DNA from: Nitrospira sp.
GTDB taxonomy: Bacteria > Nitrospirota > Nitrospiria > Nitrospirales > Nitrospiraceae
Reading direction: 5' to 3'
DNA: 64,000 nt
NCBI GenBank assembly: GCA_013140455.1
Contig: JABFSU010000057.1
Span: 1-64,000 of the forward strand
Position numbers and translations under genes: made by a program. Below are positions 55,379-62,568 of this stretch, piece after piece; positions within the stretch are counted from its first letter, which is position 1; the number at the start of each line of letters is the position of its first letter. Below the pieces are notes generated by a model. That model searched no databases, was not told the origin of the DNA, and saw only the letters and a program-made list of their open reading frames with translations.

Positions 55379-56294
55379 GATGCGAAAGACTCCTCAGTTT
55401 GGAAAGATGTTGGAGCAGATGCTCCACAATCTGCTGCTGGGCATCTTGCGGACAGCGCCAGAAATTCGGCGCGCTGCTGATATCGAGGCAGGAGACTCCT
55501 CCCTCGGGGGTAATCACGATCTGGCACTCGGCGAACGTCAGCCCCAAGGCGCGCACGAGGCCAAGGCACTGCGCGGGGTGAACCGACAACACCTCCATCG
55601 GCTGGGTGACCCTGTCACCAGGGCGAAGCACCGTGGCCACGACTTCCTCTCCCGCCACATAGACCGTCGCCTGTTGCCCCGGTGGGATCGCTTGGAGTGA
55701 CACCGCCTGCTGCTCCATGACTCGGCGGATCTGCTCGGCCCCATCGTGCGAATGCAGGAACTGACCCGGCTCGACCGATCCGAGAGGCTTGAGGTAGGCC
55801 GCCTCGCCCCACGCCATGAATTGCTGCAGGGCATCGGCTTGGCTTGACGTACAGCGGGAAGCCGGAAGGAGAAATCCATGATCCTGAGCGAGCTTCGCCA
55901 GCAACGGGCTCCCCGAAAGGAGCGTGGGCCTGCCACCTGGAATTGGTCGATTGACCACGGAACAGGGCATGGCATTCAAGAAGGCCAGCCAGGCGGCGGT
56001 CGACTCCTTGGTCACATACTGGGCATCAGCGTCCGAGAGCCCCTCAAGATCCAAACGGAGGGGGAACGGAAGACGAGCAAAAATACCCGTCAGGTCATCA
56101 AGGAGAATCGTCCGGCCGTCGATTTCCAGAGATCCGGGAACGAACGCCTCTCCCTCCATGACCGGCCAATTGAGCAGGATCGTATCCAGAAGTCGCAACG
56201 GTTCAACCCAAAAGACCGCACCCCCCGTCCGTTGGGCTTCCCGATGGACAAGCGTGGCCCAGGGATCGGTCGAATCGGCAAGAATAAGAATCAC
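55302..56294 (-). CDS. RiPP-cluster ATP-grasp-like protein 2, probably degenerate
   Basis: 330-aa paralogue of ATP-grasp 1. The fold pattern is kept (AYLKPLGSVEPGQF, ATVYVAGEEVVATVLRPGD), but the C-terminal metal site reads VSCLDISSAPNFW where the active copy has YCFEVNTSPGF: the usual Glu is Asp and the Asn is Ser. Catalysis may be lost, leaving a role in binding or in a heterodimer with ATP-grasp 1. GTG start with a GGAGAGGAG site, first gene after the operator-like palindromes at 56427-56455. Confidence 0.83.
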   Translation of the reverse strand: MILILADSTDPWATLVHREAQRTGGAVFWVEPLRLLDTILLNWPVMEGEAFVPGSLEIDGRTILLDDLTGIFARLPFPLRLDLEGLSDADAQYVTKESTAAWLAFLNAMPCSVVNRPIPGGRPTLLSGSPLLAKLAQDHGFLLPASRCTSSQADALQQFMAWGEAAYLKPLGSVEPGQFLHSHDGAEQIRRVMEQQAVSLQAIPPGQQATVYVAGEEVVATVLRPGDRVTQPMEVLSVHPAQCLGLVRALGLTFAECQIVITPEGGVSCLDISSAPNFWRCPQDAQQQIVEHLLQHLSKLRSLSHHDSSHGADGRFSARERVCPTRSPER

Positions 56295-56426
56295 TGTTGG
56301 TGACTCCTCTCCGGCGCCTGAGATTGTAAAATTGCTGCTTCGGAGGCAGTGAGGCGCGCCATGTCTTTGAGGAGAGTAGCCCCGGGCGGACGTTCTGCCT
56401 AGATCACTAGAAGCGGGGCCCCCCCC

Positions 56427-56455
56427 CTACGTAAGTCTGTACGTAGTCCTACGTG
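56427..56455. promoter_or_regulatory. Clustered TACGTA palindromes, candidate operator
   Basis: Three TACGT(A/G) boxes within 29 nt. CTACGTA-6 nt-TACGTAG (56427-56446) and ACGTAG-TC-CTACGT (56441-56454) are both perfect inverted repeats that overlap. They lie about 135-165 nt upstream of ATP-grasp 2 in the only sizeable gap of the locus (56295-56556). A LuxR/NarL-type regulator site is possible; the regulator is not in the window. Confidence 0.5.
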
Positions 56456-56556
56456 TTCTGAAGACCTGACGGGAAGGATGAGCCGTACGCGCGGCCACAC
56501 AGACTCACCGGTTCGACACCGACCAGGGGAAATGAGCGATCGGAAGGGAGGGGAGA

Positions 56557-58383
56557 CTACTGGTAGTGTTGCGCTTGCGTGAGGAATAACGAGGCATAGA
56601 GGCCTTGGCGGCCCATCAAGTCATCATGGGTGCCCTGCTCCACGATCTGACCACGATCCACCACGAAAATCCGGTCGGCCATTTTCACCGTGGACAACCG
56701 ATGACTGATTAAAATAGCCGTCCGCCCTTGTGCGAGTTCGTGGAACCGTTCGAACAACTCCGCTTCCGCCTTGGCGTCCATGGCACTGGTCGGTTCGTCG
56801 AGAATCAGGACTTGGGAATTGCGGAGGATAGCCCTCGCCAGCGCCACCTTCTGCCATTCCCCGATACTCAGCTCATGCCCCCCGTCGAATAACTTGCCCA
56901 ACAAAGACTCGTAGCCCTTCGGCAAACGCTCGATGGCCTCATGCACTCCGGCTTGCTTGGCAGCCTGCACGATCACCGGAAGTGCAACCTCCGACGCATT
57001 GCCCCCCATCGTGATGTTGTCTTTGGCGGAAAACTGAAACTTCACAAAATCCTGAAAAATCCCGCTGACCGCCCCGCGGACATCAGCGATGGCGTAGTCA
57101 CGAATATCCGTCCCGTCGATCGTAATACGACCGCTCGTGGGATCGTAGAGACGACATAACAGTTTCACCAACGTGGTTTTCCCTGCGCCGTTGGCTCCGA
57201 CAAACGCCACATGCTCGCCGGGCTTGATCGTAAAGGTGAAGTCGCGGACGGCCACCCGTTCTTCATGGGGATATTGAAACGACACCTGCTCGAACACAAT
57301 CCCCTGCCCGAGCGAAGCAGGAAACGGCCGAGGACGGACCGCTTCGGGCAACTTCGAGCGAATCGCCAGAAATTCGTTCAGCGTCGTCAGAAAGAGATTG
57401 CTCTCATACAAGTTCGACACACTCCAGCCCAGCCCTTCGAGAAACCCTGAGGCCCGCTGAATGGCCTGAAAGAACATGACCAGGTCGCCGACCGTCAAGA
57501 GCCCATGAAACGTTCGCACCGCCACGAAACTGTAGACTCCGAAGACTCCTGCGACGCCTACGATCTGCGCCGCCAACCCGGCAAACGCCCATCGGCGTTC
57601 TAAGGCGATCCGCTCCCGCCGCAGCACCGTTCGCGCCTCGCGGAACCATTCCCGCAGCCGGGGGCCGAGGTCGAAGAGACGGACCTCTTTGGCCGCGGTG
57701 GCCTGGGTCAACAACATGTTGACGTACCAGGCCTTTCGTTCCAGCGGTGTCCGCTCGCGCTCCCATGCAAACAGCCGGTTGGACTGCTGCAGGCGGACAA
57801 AGAAATATGGAATCGCCGTCAGGGCGAGGACCGGAATGACGGCCCAGTGCAACCACCAGAGAATGCCCGCCATCGCCAGAAGCGAAATGCCGTCCTGGCC
57901 GAATTGAAGCAGCGCATTGAGGATCGACGTCGGGCGATACGGCGCTTCCTGCTGTGCCCGATGCAGCGTATCCTGGTAACGGGCATTCTCGTAATACTCA
58001 AGATCGACCTCGACGGATTTGGCCTGCAACAACGCATGCATATGATCCGTGACAACCTGCGCATGAATCCTGGAGATTAAGGATGCCGCGACGGTAAGCA
58101 TCGCGCTCACCAGTGCGGCCCCTGCCAGGCCCGCGAGAATCGTCGTAATGGGGGTCAACGAGGCATCCTGCGAGGGAGCCTTGAGCCCCTCCGTCACCGC
58201 ATCGATCAACAGTTTGGTCAGATACAGCACGGCCAGGGGAAGCAGCCCCTGGATGACCCGCACGACGATACTGCCGACCGCAAGACTCGGACTGCTCTGC
58301 CAGACAAACGAAAGGGCATACCGAAGCGTCTGGAGGAAGGGACGTATGCGGAGGATAAGACTATTCATGGAGATAGGTTGCAC
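56557..58383 (-). CDS. RiPP-cluster ABC exporter
   Basis: 608-aa half-transporter with a fused permease (about six helices, residues ~20-320) and an ATPase: Walker A FVGANGAGKTTLVKLL, signature ELSIGEWQKVALARAI, Walker B VLILDEPTSAMDA, switch His in ILISHRLST. There is no N-terminal C39 peptidase, so the leader must be cut by another enzyme (the B2-like protease). It likely exports the mature peptide and confers self-protection, as lasso D transporters do. ATG 58368 is an alternative start. Confidence 0.93.
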   Translation of the reverse strand: MQPISMNSLILRIRPFLQTLRYALSFVWQSSPSLAVGSIVVRVIQGLLPLAVLYLTKLLIDAVTEGLKAPSQDASLTPITTILAGLAGAALVSAMLTVAASLISRIHAQVVTDHMHALLQAKSVEVDLEYYENARYQDTLHRAQQEAPYRPTSILNALLQFGQDGISLLAMAGILWWLHWAVIPVLALTAIPYFFVRLQQSNRLFAWERERTPLERKAWYVNMLLTQATAAKEVRLFDLGPRLREWFREARTVLRRERIALERRWAFAGLAAQIVGVAGVFGVYSFVAVRTFHGLLTVGDLVMFFQAIQRASGFLEGLGWSVSNLYESNLFLTTLNEFLAIRSKLPEAVRPRPFPASLGQGIVFEQVSFQYPHEERVAVRDFTFTIKPGEHVAFVGANGAGKTTLVKLLCRLYDPTSGRITIDGTDIRDYAIADVRGAVSGIFQDFVKFQFSAKDNITMGGNASEVALPVIVQAAKQAGVHEAIERLPKGYESLLGKLFDGGHELSIGEWQKVALARAILRNSQVLILDEPTSAMDAKAEAELFERFHELAQGRTAILISHRLSTVKMADRIFVVDRGQIVEQGTHDDLMGRQGLYASLFLTQAQHYQ

Positions 58384-58443
58384 ACTTTCTCACGTCAGAT
58401 GGCCGCAGTCGTCCCATTCCTGGAACGCACAGGGGGCGCCGGC

Positions 58444-58860
58444 TCACGGTTGCCCTGGCGGAAACGAATAGGTGACGGTGAAACACTGCCAATGCCGGCC
58501 GGGCTCGTAAAATGGGGCTCGATCGAGCGTCAACCAGGCATGGCCATCAAGGCCGGTTCCGTCTTTTCGCACTCCGCAGTGAAACAACACCGGATAGCCG
58601 GATCGTGTGGCGAACCAATACAACGCCAACGACCGGGGAAAGCAATTTCCCTTCGCGTTGTATGGAAAGAGTTGGAGCCACCGGTCCGTATAGTAGACGA
58701 GGTCCTCGAACCGCGCCGAATCAGGCTCCCCGGACAGTGCGCCGGGATCCAGCCGTTTCAACACCGCCGGAAGACTCTCACCGCGTAACCGGAGGCGAAT
58801 CCAGGACACGATCGCAGCCACCTGGAGCAACATCCAATACTTTCTTACCACTCGCTTCAT
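58444..58860 (-). CDS. RiPP-cluster lasso B2-like leader peptidase
   Basis: 138-aa transglutaminase-like cysteine protease of the lasso peptide B2 type. The triad is visible: Cys in KGNCFPRSLALYWFATR, His in LDGHAWLTLD and the Asp that follows. B2 removes the leader after B1/PqqD has bound it. The start ATG 58860 matches the usual length; the frame open further upstream has no family similarity. Only one B2 is present for two PqqD-like proteins. Confidence 0.9.
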   Translation of the reverse strand: MKRVVRKYWMLLQVAAIVSWIRLRLRGESLPAVLKRLDPGALSGEPDSARFEDLVYYTDRWLQLFPYNAKGNCFPRSLALYWFATRSGYPVLFHCGVRKDGTGLDGHAWLTLDRAPFYEPGRHWQCFTVTYSFPPGQP

Positions 58861-59051
58861 CGTGGGCTCACTGTCACAAGTCGTCCGGCAAATTCCAGCA
58901 ATCACTGCCTCCTCGCTCACTCGACCATGCTCCACACGTTCAAGAGGCCAGCGACACGATCGCCGTTGCACCGGATGTTCCAGGCATGGCCGCCAGGGTT
59001 CGTCAAGCTTGGAGAATGGATGGCTTAGAATGAATTAGCTCGACGGGACCA

Positions 59052-60272
59052 TCAGCCTCCGTGTTCAACCCATCGATTGATCGCGCCTCGAATTGAAGAT
59101 GGCACCAGAGTCCTCACCGCTCGCTGGCACGGCCGAACGAGATGAGCCAATCGCATGAGCCCCCTCCCACGGGAAAACCAGCTTGGCGGATTGTCCACAA
59201 CTGACGAGCCGTCCCGGCACAGCACCAGGCCGAATCGCATCCGTTCCCACCAGGTATCCTTCAACGTCAAGTAGAAGGCCACGGCCTGCTCCTCACTGAC
59301 CCCGTTCCGGGGACTCGCCAAGAGGCTTGCCGGCATACGCTCAGACAACATCCGGACATCGGCATCGGTCGAATAGCGCGCATAGACGGATTGCGGGATC
59401 GGCGCATCCAGCACCCGATGCGCCAGCGCCAATCCAATGTGAATTAATCGTCGGCAACCCCAGGCCCTTGCGTTTGCAAAGATCCGCTCCCAGTCAAGAT
59501 CCGGATGTGAGCGGAGAAGTTCCGCGACATCGCAGACCCATTTGAGCTGTTCCCAGGCATGCTTCGAGCCATGCACGCAGAGAAGGATCAGAAGCTCCTC
59601 GGGCGCCAACCCTTGTACAGTCGAATTCCCCAGCGACATAGGCGACCGATGTGCCCAGAACTCCGGACGATCCAACTGAAAGGCAAAGTGCTGATGCGCC
59701 ATCACCCACTGGAGATCGACACGAAACAGGCTGCGCTTCTTGATATACACATGATAGGGCCCCTCTTCGTGCTCCGCTTCCGCAGGGTCGCTCGAAGGAT
59801 CTTTCCGTTCATAGCCCTGGGCGAACAGGACCGCTTGCGCGGCCCCGGTCGCAGATTCGGAAATCAGGAGGTCGAGATCGCTGAAATCGCGGAGCGTCAG
59901 ATCGCCATAGGCGGACAGCGCCAGAGTCGCGCCTTTAATCGGCACAACCGGGACACTGCGCGCGGCAAACGCGTCACACAGGCTTCCAAGCTCCTGCGCA
60001 AGCGATCGATTCAGCAAGGCACAGGCTTGCGTTTTCTGACGCAGCCTCGTCAGCGTATCGCCCGGCACGAGAGAAGGACAAATTGCCGACAGATTCCGGT
60101 ACAGAAGCGGAAGCACCCCGTGATACGCGGCGAGATCCAGCATTAGTCCCCAATCGAGAGGCTCCTGGACCCGCGCGCAGATGTGCGCGCGCAGTTCCTC
60201 GGCGACGGACGTGCGCGCGCACCAGACCAGCAGTTCTGCTTCAGGCGACCACGGAAACTGTCGCGGTTGCAT
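59052..60272 (-). CDS. RiPP-cluster nucleotidyltransferase 1 (NTP_transf_5 type)
   Basis: 406-aa uncharacterised nucleotidyltransferase with an intact active-site motif: IKGATLALSAYGDLTLRDF followed by SDLDLLI (D-x-D). The helical rest aligns with the paralogue at 48441. Homologues accompany HPr-like kinases in lasso clusters, where they may add nucleotide groups to the phosphorylated peptide; this is known only for a few systems and inferred here. ATG 60272 shares one nucleotide with the HPrK-1 stop (TAATG), so the two are coupled. Confidence 0.9.
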   Translation of the reverse strand: MQPRQFPWSPEAELLVWCARTSVAEELRAHICARVQEPLDWGLMLDLAAYHGVLPLLYRNLSAICPSLVPGDTLTRLRQKTQACALLNRSLAQELGSLCDAFAARSVPVVPIKGATLALSAYGDLTLRDFSDLDLLISESATGAAQAVLFAQGYERKDPSSDPAEAEHEEGPYHVYIKKRSLFRVDLQWVMAHQHFAFQLDRPEFWAHRSPMSLGNSTVQGLAPEELLILLCVHGSKHAWEQLKWVCDVAELLRSHPDLDWERIFANARAWGCRRLIHIGLALAHRVLDAPIPQSVYARYSTDADVRMLSERMPASLLASPRNGVSEEQAVAFYLTLKDTWWERMRFGLVLCRDGSSVVDNPPSWFSRGRGLMRLAHLVRPCQRAVRTLVPSSIRGAINRWVEHGG

Positions 60273-61288
60273 TATCGCCCCTTCTCCAGCAATGGCGTGA
60301 TCAGCTTCGGCAAGTCCAGAATATCGCGACCGAAATGCAGGCGGTAACAATCGACCTGCTGCACGAGTTTCGCCAGCACCTTAAATTCACGCCTGGCGAC
60401 CTCTTGATCGTAGACCAGGAGGGCTTGCGGCAAGAGCGCTTCCAATGCCCGGCTCTTGGGAAGCATCTCGAGGTGGCTCTGTGGCGCATCCACGACATGA
60501 GGAAAAAGCACCAGGGCCGGCCGGCAGCGCTCCCCGACCCCCGTGGGATAGAGGTCTTCGGCATAAAAGAATCGTTTGGGCACTCCAGGATGAAGCACCT
60601 GCTCTGAGGCCGCTCTGAGCTCCGGGAAAAACTGGACCGTGGCGTCCGTGACATTGATCTTAATCGGGAACGGCAGCACTTCCACCTGCGCCCCCGAGTC
60701 CTGCAGAAGCGGATGGTCATCCGACAGATAGCGATAGCCCGACCGGAGCAAGGAGATAAACGAGGTGGTCTTCCCCCGCCCGCTGTTGCCGGGAATCAAG
60801 ATGGCGCGCCCGTTGTGTTCCAAAGCCGTCGCATGAATCGTATAGAGCCCACCCCGCCGCAACAATTCGATCAGCGCCAGGTGAAACAGATATTCAATGA
60901 GGTTGGAGGGCAGCCGCTCCGGATTGATCAGATAACCGTCGGCCCGACTCTGTGCGCCGTCGACCACCAACACCCCGATCCCATGGAACTCTGCGATTAG
61001 AAGCCCCTGATCCAGAATCACGTCGTAAGGCAATCCGTTCGCTCGCCGATCCCCGACGGCCTCCCCCGTACCTGACGCCAGCTTCCGAGCCGACGCAGAA
61101 ATCGAGAGCGGGACTTGCGTCCGGTCCGCCACCTGATGCAAACGAATGGCCAGAACCGCATCGGATTCGAGCGAATCCCTACGGAAATTCCGCAATAACT
61201 CGTTCACCGGGTGCGCCAGAACCGGCACATCCGTCTCATACCTGACCGCTGTGCCATAGAGGGAATACCAGTATTCAGCCATGCCCAT
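60272..61288 (-). CDS. RiPP-cluster HPr-kinase-like kinase 1
   Basis: 338-aa paralogue of the kinase at 52865 (shared HATALE, LLRSGYRYLSDDHPLL, LVQQVDCYRLHFGRDILDLP). Walker A is PGNSGRGKTTSF. The start is uncertain: ATG 61288 has a GAGGA site about 10 nt upstream, and 61297 and 61282 are possible; a longer frame to 61465 would run into precursor 4 and is unlikely. It follows precursor 4 and precedes NTase 1. Confidence 0.88.
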   Translation of the reverse strand: MGMAEYWYSLYGTAVRYETDVPVLAHPVNELLRNFRRDSLESDAVLAIRLHQVADRTQVPLSISASARKLASGTGEAVGDRRANGLPYDVILDQGLLIAEFHGIGVLVVDGAQSRADGYLINPERLPSNLIEYLFHLALIELLRRGGLYTIHATALEHNGRAILIPGNSGRGKTTSFISLLRSGYRYLSDDHPLLQDSGAQVEVLPFPIKINVTDATVQFFPELRAASEQVLHPGVPKRFFYAEDLYPTGVGERCRPALVLFPHVVDAPQSHLEMLPKSRALEALLPQALLVYDQEVARREFKVLAKLVQQVDCYRLHFGRDILDLPKLITPLLEKGR

Positions 61289-61353
61289 TTCTACCATGTC
61301 CTCGTGATTCAACCGATCTATTTCTTCTCCCTGCCACCCCGCATCGGGGAGAC

Positions 61354-61384
61354 GGGCCGGCCCGCTCATGCAGCGGGCTGGCCC
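61354..61384 (-). promoter_or_regulatory. Stem-loop downstream of precursor 4
   Basis: GGGCCGGCCCGCT-5 nt-AGCGGGCTGGCCC, a 13-bp stem (one G-U) 8 nt after the precursor 4 stop and before HPrK-1. Confidence 0.78.
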
Positions 61385-61391
61385 CTTCAAG

Positions 61392-61523
61392 CTAGTCGTT
61401 ATTTCGCCACCAGCGCTTCTTATCATCGTCGCAATTGTAGCCCGACTGACCCGCCGTAATATCACGCAACAATTCGTGCTTCACCATCACCGGCTGAACG
61501 TACGACTCTTTCTTCTGTTCCAT
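61392..61523 (-). CDS. RiPP precursor peptide 4
   Basis: 43-codon gene, ATG 61523, with a GAGGAGG site. Leader subtype 4-5: MEQKKESYVQ then PVMVKHELLRDITA, with Y8-x2-P11-x-M13-x3-E17-x5-T23. Taking Thr as -2, the core is GQSGYNCDDDKKRWWRNND: Gly1 with Asp8, 9 or 10, which allows an 8- or 9-residue macrolactam ring, and two bulky Trp further on that could act as a plug. The most lasso-like of the five. Between precursor 5 and HPrK-1. Confidence 0.92.
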   Translation of the reverse strand: MEQKKESYVQPVMVKHELLRDITAGQSGYNCDDDKKRWWRNND

Positions 61524-61555
61524 CGGTCTGTTGCCTCCTCAATTTAGAATACAGA

Positions 61556-61581
61556 CTGGCCAATCCCTGTGAACCGGCCAG
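61556..61581 (-). promoter_or_regulatory. Stem-loop downstream of precursor 5
   Basis: CTGGCC...GGCCAG (61556-61561 and 61576-61581) with weak G-U extension into the loop, starting 18 nt after the precursor 5 stop. It resembles the hairpin after precursor 2, which shares gaaccggccag. Confidence 0.62.
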
Positions 61582-61598
61582 CCCATCGTGAATCTCTG

Positions 61599-61712
61599 CT
61601 ACTCCTCACACTGACGGCAAATCACCTGGCCTGACGTGCCCGCCGTAATGTCGCGCAGCAACTCGTGCTTCACAACTACCGGCTGAGCATACTGTTCTTT
61701 CTTCTGTTCCAT
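61599..61712 (-). CDS. RiPP precursor peptide 5
   Basis: 37-codon gene, ATG 61712, with a near-perfect AAAGGAGGTGAA site that lies within the end of PqqD-1. Leader subtype 4-5 (MEQKKEQYAQ, PVVVKHELLRDITA). The core would be GTSGQVICRQCEE, with a C-x2-C pair and Glu only at 12-13, so a standard 7-9 ring cannot form; a disulfide or another linkage is possible. Seven nt after PqqD-1. Confidence 0.9.
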   Translation of the reverse strand: MEQKKEQYAQPVVVKHELLRDITAGTSGQVICRQCEE

Positions 61713-61719
61713 CTGTTCT

Positions 61720-62061
61720 TCACCTCCTTTCTTGTTGAAGTAACCCTTCCTGAATCAGTTCATTGGCCAGATCGACGAGATCGTCGAGGGCACGTGACGG
61801 TACGACGTCAAACCGGTCACAGATGGCCGCATGAATATCTGTCATCGTGCTGTGCCCGGTACAATGCTCCCAGATCACGCTCCCTAGTCGGTTCAACGTG
61901 TAATACCGACCCGTGCTGAGGTCCAAGAGAACTGTTTCTCCATCCATCGTCGTACCTTGGACGTCCGGATTCGACCGTAAAACGATGCGATCAAGCTGCG
62001 CTCGGTCGATCGCAGATCCTGTCGTACCAGGCAATGTCGTCGTAGATGCTCTCTCTGCCAT
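61720..62061 (-). CDS. RiPP-cluster PqqD-like leader-binding protein 1
   Basis: 113-aa PqqD/lasso B1-like protein. It shares NPDVQGTTMDGETVLLDLST, GRYYTLNRLGSVIWEHCTG and IHAAICDRFDVVPSRALDDL with the paralogue at 53979 but lacks its long N-terminal extension. It should bind the leaders of precursors 4 and 5, the next genes. AAGGAGG site nine bases before ATG 62061. First gene of the cluster. Confidence 0.92.
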   Translation of the reverse strand: MAERASTTTLPGTTGSAIDRAQLDRIVLRSNPDVQGTTMDGETVLLDLSTGRYYTLNRLGSVIWEHCTGHSTMTDIHAAICDRFDVVPSRALDDLVDLANELIQEGLLQQERR

Positions 62062-62568
62062 CCGCCATCCTCCTTGGTCGGTCGTTGCCGGGCTTCTTCA
62101 CTAAGAGCCGCCTTTCCGGCGGCGGCTGCCTACGCCGATCTACGGCAGGCTCGAACACATCGTGTCGGCGTCTTCAAGAAAGGTAGCCTGGCATTGGGTT
62201 TCTGCCTATACCCACAAAGACCAGGGGGAGCACCCTACCTTGGTAGGTGGCACGGCAGCACCCGCATGAACGAATGGATTTCTGGTGTTGTCAGATCACG
62301 CGAGCGAGAACTTCACGCCCCTCGTAGGGCAAGAAGTCACTGCAGATATGGGCCTGAAGAGGAGAATCGGCGTTTACGAGATTGAACTGGGAGAAGGGAT
62401 GCTCCGGAGGAGAAACCTGCCGCCCCCTGGTCAATGTTGGCCGCAGAGCCAGACTAACCCGCGTTGGCGGCGCGGCGTCCCGAGGGTCGCTCAGAAAGAG
62501 GGTATCGATGGGCGTTGAGGCCTGATTGTTAGGAGAATCAGATCAGATGCGGGAGAACACACGCTTCC
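62062..62568. other. Intergenic region upstream of the RiPP cluster
   Basis: About 500 nt with no supported gene. It contains a GC hairpin AGCCGCC...GGCGGCT at 62106-62127 and a perfect CCTACC-TT-GGTAGG palindrome at 62234-62247, about 175 nt upstream of PqqD-1, which shares the CTAC/GTAG half-sites of the boxes at 56427. The main cluster promoter should be here, but no clear -35/-10 was recognised. Confidence 0.45.

Noticed and set aside
54479-56294. Calling the cluster a graspetide (microviridin-type) cluster
   Set aside because: The leaders lack the PFFARFL-type motif of microviridins, and cores lack the repeated Thr/Ser plus Asp/Glu blocks typical of graspetides.
48441-62061. Calling the cluster a standard lasso-peptide cluster
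   Set aside because: No asparagine-synthetase-like cyclase is visible and three of five cores lack the required ring residue; only leader-handling parts are lasso-like.
62237-62252. Sigma-54 promoter (a TGGCACG element near 62248)
   Set aside because: It lies on the plus strand, away from the RiPP genes, and the -12 TTGC element is missing at the right distance.
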